DNA of 64,000 bases, from NCBI GenBank assembly GCA_916610825.1, contig OU744448.1, forward strand, positions 29,286,107 to 29,350,106. The letters run 5' to 3'. This stretch comes from Haliclystus octoradiatus (Eukaryota > Cnidaria > Staurozoa > Stauromedusae > Haliclystidae). Of this stretch, positions 60,201-64,000 are shown one piece after another. The stretch's first letter is position 1. The number at the start of each line of letters is the position of its first letter. The notes under the pieces are model-generated. The model did no database searches and was not told the DNA's origin. It worked only from the letters and a program-made list of their open reading frames with translations. Made by a program: the position numbers and the translations under genes.

Positions 60201-63200
60201 AAATGGATGTCTTCTAATTCATCTCAAACACCTTCATCAGGTGAATTCATGTATGGAATCTTTAACACATCATATGAAATCGTAACAACAGAACATCATA
60301 TTTACAGAGCACATTTACAGAACATTGTATAAACAAGGCCTGAAACAACACTGTTTATGAATGCTTCCTGTCCAAAGAGGTTGGTTTCTTTAACACAAAT
60401 TGGCTTTTATAAAAAGGTGTCATTGTATAGCTTTGTCCCTTTGTAAGACCCCTTCAAATCAGTTGGTACTCATTCGTGGAACAACCTACCTTCCTCATTG
60501 CAGCCAGGGTTCAACAAAAGGTTCAGCCTTCTGGAATCCTAGATGCATTTCATCATTTTCTTCAGAATTTTTTGTTGACGTTTGACCAATAAATCATTAG
60601 GAAAAGTTTTCTCCTTTCTGAATTTGCTCTGACCTGTCAGGAATCTAGGATTCCAGGATTCCTGCATTTGTCGGACCCTGGTTGAAGCTCATTCAGGACC
60701 ACAGCAAATACATGCAGGAAATCAAAAATGATACATTTTATAATGTATTTTTGTTAACAAGCTTGTGAATATTTCTTTTTTTTATGTTTAACTATTTGCG
60801 ATGTATGTAATTATAGTTAATCGACCCTGTGAAAAAAGCCTGAAAAGGCATAGCGGTATCAGGTTTTTATTGAATAAATGATGATGATAAGATGATAAGA
60901 TGAAAAATATTAGATTGGATGTAAAAATTGTAGCACGTAGGCTAACCAAAGTAGGTAATGCATCAAATACATTTTGGAGATGACTGTGGAATTGTAGAAT
61001 ATATTGTGTTATTTATTACCAGCGTGATGGTAATGGTTCACCTGCTGGCCAGATGAGTCGTTGTTTACGCGATGATTTAAGTGGTGAAGAAAGTAAAGAA
61101 TTGAGCCCTGCAAGTGACTCTGATCAACACAAGGTAACATCGGAGAATATGAAATAAAAAACTGCAGCTGTAGAAGCTGCCTCTGTTTAGAATTATTTTC
61201 ATAATTTAAATAAATATAAATTTGATAAAATTGATGGATGTATTGTCGTATAACAATCGCCAAGAATTTTATCAAATGTTGTTTAAAAGACAACAATTGA
61301 ATCGGCCTTCAATGGCTAAAAATCATTATGTCGACACTTGTATTCATCAGATATAATTATTATGTAATGTGCATGCACCTTATACTGCGCATCTATTTCC
61401 ATTGGCCAAATGAGCGATGAGCCACACTCTTGTATTGACACCATACAAATGGCAGATGTATTTGTATGTAGGATCTTCCAGCAAAAATACTGGTACAGTC
61501 AAACCAGTTATAACAGTCACCTCTATACAGCAACCAACATGTCTATAGTGGTCACTAACGCAATGTCTAAAATAGTATTTTCTATTGAATTAACCCTTTA
61601 TGTAAAGGTGACCCGAGTAAAGTGGTCAATTTATCAACCTCTCACAGCTGGCTGATATATACAGGTTTCACTGCAGGCAAACTAATTTTGAGAAAGTAAC
61701 AAATATTAATAGGATATTTGTTTGGCAGAATATGCTTACGCTACCTGTTCGCTAACTGTTACCTTCAGACAGCATCTGTGATGTTGAACAATCGAATTTA
61801 TTTTTGAGAATATCAGCTAATTTGGTTTTGTTTTCTAATTCAGGAAAACCATCATTATAGCAATGGGTCATCAGAAAATATTCACAGATCACTTTATAAA
61901 AGCGATCATGTCCCACTTGTTCGTCTCCAGCATAGAAGTATCTCGTTCAGAGAACGCCGTGATCATGATGAATTATCTTCATCAAGTCATTCACCATTAC
62001 GTCGTCATGGAAGTGCTGATTTTGATCTTAATTTCCAGGTAATTGCTTACTTTTTTGTTGGAATTAAAACAATAATGAAAATTATTTTGTTTGCTGCTGT
62101 TATGTTGTTGATTTTGCAACAAACAATTTCACTAGGATGCATAATTTTAATATTGTTCAGCTTGTGTGCATTTCATTACCAGATACCTTTCCTGCGACGC
62201 CAAGACTGCTTTGACGGTGACTCAAGCTTCTGACCCTGAAATCGAAATCGAGCCAACCACTCAAGGGTTGTATTCTGTTTATTTATTTTAAAAACACTCT
62301 TTTACATGCATCACTGTTTTTTCACTCACAACATTTTCACAACTAGCAGAACTTTTCTGTTTTCTTTGACGATTGTAATTGAAACCTGTGATTGCAAGAG
62401 AACTATAATTCCAGTCAGGTTGACGCCTTCAATAAATGTAACTATTATTGCTATTCTGCCAATCGTTTATTTTCATGATGTCGCTATCCATTATTTTTTT
62501 TAATTAGTCCGAGGAAAGTTTGAATAGTGACGTTACAAAAATATATACCCATCAGAAGTCAGAACATATGCGAAAACATTGTTTTTCCGTCTGTTCTTAT
62601 CGGAGATGCTTCAAACTTTTACCAAGCAATTTTTTCAGTCAATCTACATCAGAATCAATCATTTATTTGAATTCCTTTTCCAGTCATGTTGACAGAATCC
62701 CTTTAATTCAACACTTGTAGTTATTTTAGCTAGAACCCAATTGGCAGTAGTATTGTCTATGTTTCAGGTGCCACCTGTCCAACCTCTTTCTGATCAGTTA
62801 TCAACTGTATTAACATCAGATGAAGCAATGCCTGATCACATATTTTTAGTCAATGTTCAAGAATCACAGAGTCAGGTAAGATTCTGCTGTTTATTTTTGT
62901 ACTGTGTAATATTTTGGTAATATTATATTATACTTCGGAACTTGTAGAAAGATATGCTTTGTTGGCAAGTTGTAACAGTACTTGCTCTTTCTAGGTGCTA
63001 GAAAAGAGTATTTTTGTAAGGCGTGAAATAGGCTTTTTAATTGTCGTTATTCCGTGAAGTTACTAGCATCCTTGCTGTGATCTGTGAAACCATGATGCAG
63101 TTTAGGGTTTGAAAATGAACATTTACCGGTAAATTCCCAGTTTAAATGTCTGTGAAGCTAAATATGCACTTCCAAAATATCTTTTCAAAGCTTTTCAAGT

Positions 63201-63580
63201 ACAGAATCGTGGAAAGATTGATTAGAAGACTGTTAAACAAGATTGCAGCTAATTTCAAAATGTGAAACGTAATCATGAACCACTACAAACCCGTTTATAA
63301 TTCAATAAAATCTGTAGCACCTGTGTTGGTCTATCGTATGGTCTCCCATCTAAGTCACAGTCATAAGAATTTATCTTGACCTCCACGTGAGCCCTATACA
63401 CTAGGATCCCTCTGTCTTAAAACCTGGTCAATTTTAATTTTAAATATATGTTTCTTTGTTATTGAATGTTTAGATTTTGGCAATGAAATTGATGGATCGC
63501 TTGAGTCACATGATTTGCACTGTGAATGATAATGACGTACAATCTGTTATCTCATCAGTTGTCAGCAAGTTGCAGAAATT
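45252..63580 (+). CDS. PACS (phosphofurin acidic cluster sorting protein), 5' part; exon 1 split by a retroelement
   Basis: Coding exons: 45252-45305 continued by 49774-49880 (split by the insertion), 50163-50250, 51208-51297, 52315-52440, 53622-53713, 55115-55155, 55853-55953, 56291-56329, 57311-57376, 58864-59021, 59636-59696, 61023-61133, 61844-62038, 62768-62875, 63474-63580. All are GT-AG with matching phases; about 514 residues, then past the window edge. [39 protein letters not shown] and SQPIDQEF belong to the cargo-binding [18 protein letters not shown] is the acidic CK2-type regulatory segment. [31 protein letters not shown] and [13 protein letters not shown] match PACS1/2 in order. 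PACS proteins link cargo with acidic clusters to AP-1, AP-3 or COPI for trans-Golgi and endosome sorting. As a single invertebrate PACS it need not equal PACS1 or PACS2. An in-frame TGA precedes the first ATG. A second in-frame ATG (49786) lies beyond the insertion. Confidence 0.93.
45300..45305 (+). repeat. Target site duplication, left copy (CAGCCA)
   Basis: CAGCCA directly precedes the left LTR and recurs at 49768-49773 directly after the right LTR. Keeping one copy restores the reading frame of PACS exon 1. Five or six bases is normal for Ty3/Gypsy integration. Confidence 0.85.
45306..45463 (-). repeat. LTR (3' LTR of the minus-strand element)
   Basis: This 158-bp repeat in plus orientation starts TGTTGTGACTC and ends GGCACCACA (TG...CA ends). 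It is identical by eye to 49610-49767. Confidence 0.92.
45682..49539 (-). CDS. Gag-Pol polyprotein of the Ty3/Gypsy element (1285 codons)
   Basis: This is one continuous frame. From the N-terminus it carries a Gag-like region (about 1-195), two zinc knuckles (about 204-235), an aspartic protease region (about 310-330), reverse transcriptase with YIDDILVHG (about 590), RNase H with the TDHKPLE segment (about 815), and an integrase with a zinc-binding HH-CC region followed by the DNGSQF core motif (about 1090). The order protease-RT-RNase H-integrase is that of Ty3/Gypsy (Metaviridae). Gag and Pol are fused in one frame, as in some Mag-type elements. No envelope gene is present. It is a mobile-element gene, not a host gene. 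Confidence 0.95.
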   Translation of the reverse strand: MAGFRGRLPSEFDPTQLNAYDKYIKWRSAFENYVLATDIDLKTPRKQLAILYNVAGEEFRQFCKKNCKFTIDTPENVENVLIEMGNILKPQRRHLQYRCKLLDSKQGTDQSINEFLQALRTAYEESGYTDHNLNGELLIRDLLIRGIRNEDAKRLILQQDIDKLTITDCTNLISTFETVMMNNPTSSTIEGAASAITYDDCKFCGRSHGKGNCPAFGKTCNKCQAKNHFANKCNNFKKDKSSTEKKYKKYSKKNTKEKLAAVNLDNESDSSSEESACVSDISFAVDDIKDNITGKRLYVNLYCAGEALKFLIDPGATSTMVPEGYLRQAKDYKPLKNNYVRPWNSKPIKISASGTLKLSASPQHRAVKIFAKSIANLKCPLLSYSDYLALGGTPIALPSEFNVEVNTVETLSSIGSATIQIKSDAKPVVQGARKLAFRLHDPVAKEINHMVKAKILERVTGHSEWLSPIVVAWRKNGKPRICGDFRRLNESINRERYVIPTADTVFSNLHGSTVFSTLDLESGFNQIKLDDKSSNLTTISTHCGNYRYLRLPFGISSAPEIFQRTMSDHLSDLQGCSVYIDDILVHGKDLVEHNARLDAVMARLNTVGAKLNKDKCKFAQSKLHYLGHIISADGLAPDDNKITEALSLPPPTTIDESRRLLGMINYLQKFLPSLSTKVKPIRDILKGKFDLNAVNSAWDDVKSALRNVATTSFRFYNTKSETAILSDASPYGLGACLLQRDNCNSEWRPVMSASRSLTATEEKYSQMERELLSIVFGATRFRQFILGGDVEFWTDHKPLEVIWTKPFDDIPPRLQRMMLRLAPYGAKVIYKPAREEMNRLADTLSRKPTSVERQEITDCEYEQIAAVVRESAGTLLFDDFITIDDVAQETLSSNALSIIIDAIQNNNWSNLSEVFDSFFKERHNLTVMEKPRLLLRGTQIVIPSVLRERLVKIAHDSHLGVKGTIAQLSSVWWPGITADAKAAVARCEHCIELQDNLPNLELQPSGVLPPWHTVAADIFHVNKKAYLSVVDYGSRYPEVFPLTCEKHEEIIDAFEHLFCVRGPTCEIMTDNGSQFTCKEFKRFCKAWGVRIRHSAPRYARSNGMVERFHRTFKRRWHSCDHLADKQRLRRVLFSLRTSYHRTIGTTPLHALMGRKPITQIPGLLYNKTVNTEHQIASKIAMKNMHDKKNNVLKLSTPNIGERVTIRTGNTLVSGEVKSTTPRRVEVINTENGNTLVRARAQVITPTRQTDITRVTEPLDLQRTTRSGRVSKPPVRLDPSDPSTFQ
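49610..49767 (-). repeat. LTR (5' LTR of the minus-strand element)
   Basis: Same 158 bp as 45306-45463. Its start (plus orientation) adjoins the primer-binding-type sequence and its end adjoins the second CAGCCA target copy. Confidence 0.92.
50632..50750. repeat. Dispersed repeat, pair with 63054-63160
   Basis: Both places share GTGAAGTTA, ACAGTGATCTATGAAAAC-like text, and TTGAAAATGAACATTTACCG. Both copies lie in PACS introns (2 and 14). Superfamily unknown. Confidence 0.55.
51857..52119. mobile_element. Second pogo/Tigger-like MITE family, 263 bp
   Basis: It begins CAGTCAAACTTGTTTAATAT and ends GATATTAACCAAGTTTGACTG, with TA on the left (GATA-CAGT) and T-A on the right. The inside repeats (G)GGATATTAAGCAAG(G)T(A/G)GGA several times. 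It shares the CAGTCAAAC end with the 180-bp family but has an unrelated body. It lies in PACS intron 3. Confidence 0.75.
52760..52921. mobile_element. Pogo/Tigger-like MITE, degraded left end
   Basis: The body GCTCACCTGTCTATATTGGC and right end TATGGGTTTCACTG-TA match the 180-bp family; the left end is unclear. It lies in PACS intron 4. Confidence 0.6.
53345..53445. repeat. Dispersed repeat, second copy of the 26500 element
   Basis: GTGGCCTCAAATTTCAAGTTT and AAGGGTGTAGAGCCCA match 26505-26605 in order and spacing. It lies in PACS intron 4. Sequence after 53450 may be another decayed MITE. Confidence 0.55.
55366..55533. mobile_element. MITE of the AGGGTCCGACAA family
   Basis: It begins ACCCTGAGTCCGGCAAAGG and ends TTTTTGTTGAACCCTGA. 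The body (AGAAAATTGGTATTTTTAAT, TTGGTCAAACATCAACAAAA) is the same as the unit of the tandem repeat at 1-597. It lies in PACS intron 6. Confidence 0.75.
56420..56950 (+). mobile_element. Penelope-like element fragment, reverse transcriptase part, decayed
   Basis: [19 protein letters not shown] and [13 protein letters not shown] match RT motifs of Penelope-like elements (usual forms DGVAMGSPLGP and RYVDDT). About 200 bp later, [47 protein letters not shown] and LKYPAKF match the conserved stretch after the RT core. Frames shift and the middle is lost, the second catalytic Asp reads Asn, and no GIY-YIG endonuclease is seen. It lies in PACS intron 8. Confidence 0.75.
57882..58035. repeat. CA microsatellite followed by a decayed MITE
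   Basis: An AC run of about 18 bp (57882-57899) is followed by CAGGGTTTGGAACATAGTGT, AGCCTTCTAGAGTCCTA, AATTTTTTGTTAAGATTTGA and GCCTTCAGCGGTCTAGGATC, an old copy of the AGGGTCCGACAA family. It lies in PACS intron 9. Confidence 0.55.
58312..58381. repeat. Hairpin with 21-bp perfect arms
   Basis: GCAAACAATCCAATTTTGTT and its exact complement AACAAAATTGGATTGTTTGC are separated by about 28 bp. It lies in PACS intron 9, beside the LINE fragment, and is probably a small MITE. Confidence 0.7.
58410..58850 (-). mobile_element. LINE fragment, APE endonuclease domain (CR1/L2/Rex-like)
   Basis: On the minus strand the translation runs [20 protein letters not shown], then [15 protein letters not shown], then, after one frame change, [16 protein letters not shown] and [39 protein letters not shown] and YR are in the order of the AP endonuclease of CR1-group LINEs. 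No RT follows. It is old and truncated. Its edge lies within about 15-20 bp of the PACS exon 10 acceptor (58862-58863). Confidence 0.75.
59874..60160. mobile_element. Foldback MITE with AGCCTGYGTGCAGACAGAC ends
   Basis: The left end TAGCCTGCGTGCAGACAGAC and right end GTCTGTCTGCACACAGGCTA are inverted; arms extend about 70 bp (TTAGCGTAC/GTACGCGAAAC inside). It is 287 bp with no coding sequence, in PACS intron 11. Confidence 0.8.
60504..60682. mobile_element. MITE of the AGGGTCCGACAA family, best copy
   Basis: It begins CCAGGGTTCAACAAAAGG and ends TTTGTCGGACCCTGG. Internal arms AGCCTTCTGGAATCCTAG and CAGGAATCTAGGATTCCAGG fold on each other. It is 179 bp, in PACS intron 11. Confidence 0.8.
61496..61673. 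mobile_element. Pogo/Tigger-like MITE, nearly full length
   Basis: It begins TA-CAGTCAAACCAGTTATAACA and ends TATACAGGTTTCACTGCA; the right TA is lost. It is 178 bp with the standard body, in PACS intron 12, 170 bp before exon 13. Confidence 0.75.
63054..63160. repeat. Dispersed repeat, second copy of 50632-50750
   Basis: GTGAAGTTACTAGCATCCTT, CTGTGATCTGTGAAACCATG and TTGAAAATGAACATTTACCG follow the same order as the first copy. It lies in PACS intron 14. Confidence 0.55.
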
Positions 63581-63727
63581 GTAAGATTCACTCAAAACAT
63601 TGTATTTAGCATTATTTTTCAACAATGCTGTCTCATGTCATATTAAGTAATTCACACAAGAGGCATGCAAGGAGAAAACGAGAAGGCATCAGGAAACACA
63701 ATCTGATTTTGCCTTTAAAATATAAAT

Positions 63728-63871
63728 CTACCACTACCTATGTGCAGGTGGCCTTTATATAAAAGGTTGATTTAATAGAAAATACTTCTTTAGACATTGT
63801 ATGTGACCACTATAGGCAAGTGGCTGCTGTATAGAGATGACCGTTATGACAGATTGACAGGTTTGATTGTA
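63728..63871. mobile_element. Pogo/Tigger-like MITE, opposite orientation, decayed left end
   Basis: TGCAGGTGGCCTTTATATAA, TTGATTTAATAGAAAATACT and CAGGTTTGATTGTA match copy 1 (1166-1345) in the same orientation. It lies in the PACS intron after exon 15. Confidence 0.65.
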
Positions 63872-64000
63872 CGTTAATTTAATTGGGAAGCGTGCCATTG
63901 AATTATTAGTCAGACAATGTACTTGCATTGCACATGACATCAGAATACGTCCATAGAAATTTATAACCATAATGGAAATGGCAAAATATCATCTACCAAC

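Noticed and set aside
60090-60332. 80-codon frame
   Set aside because: Its first third is the right arm of a MITE and the rest shows no family resemblance.

Overview
This is a 64 kb piece of an animal nuclear genome. It has spliced genes with GT-AG introns, AT-rich introns full of small inverted-repeat transposons, a long satellite array and a young LTR retrotransposon. The recurring AGGCCTA words and the gene forms suggest a marine invertebrate deuterostome (echinoderm or hemichordate), but this is inference and the species cannot be fixed from the sequence.

Five host genes were rebuilt exon by exon; every junction keeps reading frame. From left to right: (1) the 3' end of an S28-family serine carboxypeptidase gene (+, 588-1628); (2) a complete FAM161-type cilium/centrosome gene (-, 15157-2865, 4 coding exons, 699 codons); (3) a complete DTL/CDT2 gene (+, 15719-30758, 14 coding exons, 605 codons), encoding the substrate receptor of the CRL4-Cdt2 ubiquitin ligase; (4) a complete CNIH4-type cornichon gene (+, 31742-37422, 5 coding exons, 149 codons); (5) the first 15 coding exons of a PACS sorting-protein gene (+, 45252-63580), which runs off the right edge. 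The genes do not form one pathway. FAM161 and DTL are head to head across 561 bp that holds two E2F-type sites, which fits DTL as an S-phase gene.

The repeats are the most distinctive content. A 7.2 kb array of about 167 copies of a 43-bp unit, with higher-order duplications of 48 and 28 units, fills the last FAM161 intron. Each unit carries the 12-bp palindrome AGTTCATGAACT, and the inner part of this palindrome also occurs in a small foldback element 3 kb away. Several inverted-repeat families recur across introns: one with pogo/Tigger-like CAGT(C/G)AAACCTG ends (about nine copies) and one with AGGGTCCGACAAA ends. Single foldback elements, Helitron-like, Penelope-like and LINE remnants, and a tRNA-derived SINE remnant are also present.

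The most striking event is a 4.46 kb Ty3/Gypsy element, probably of the Mag clade, inserted antisense into the first coding exon of PACS. Its two 158-bp LTRs look identical by eye and it is flanked by a 6-bp target duplication, so the insertion looks very recent and may be an allele rather than fixed.

I found no CRISPR array, operon or convincing new protein system.
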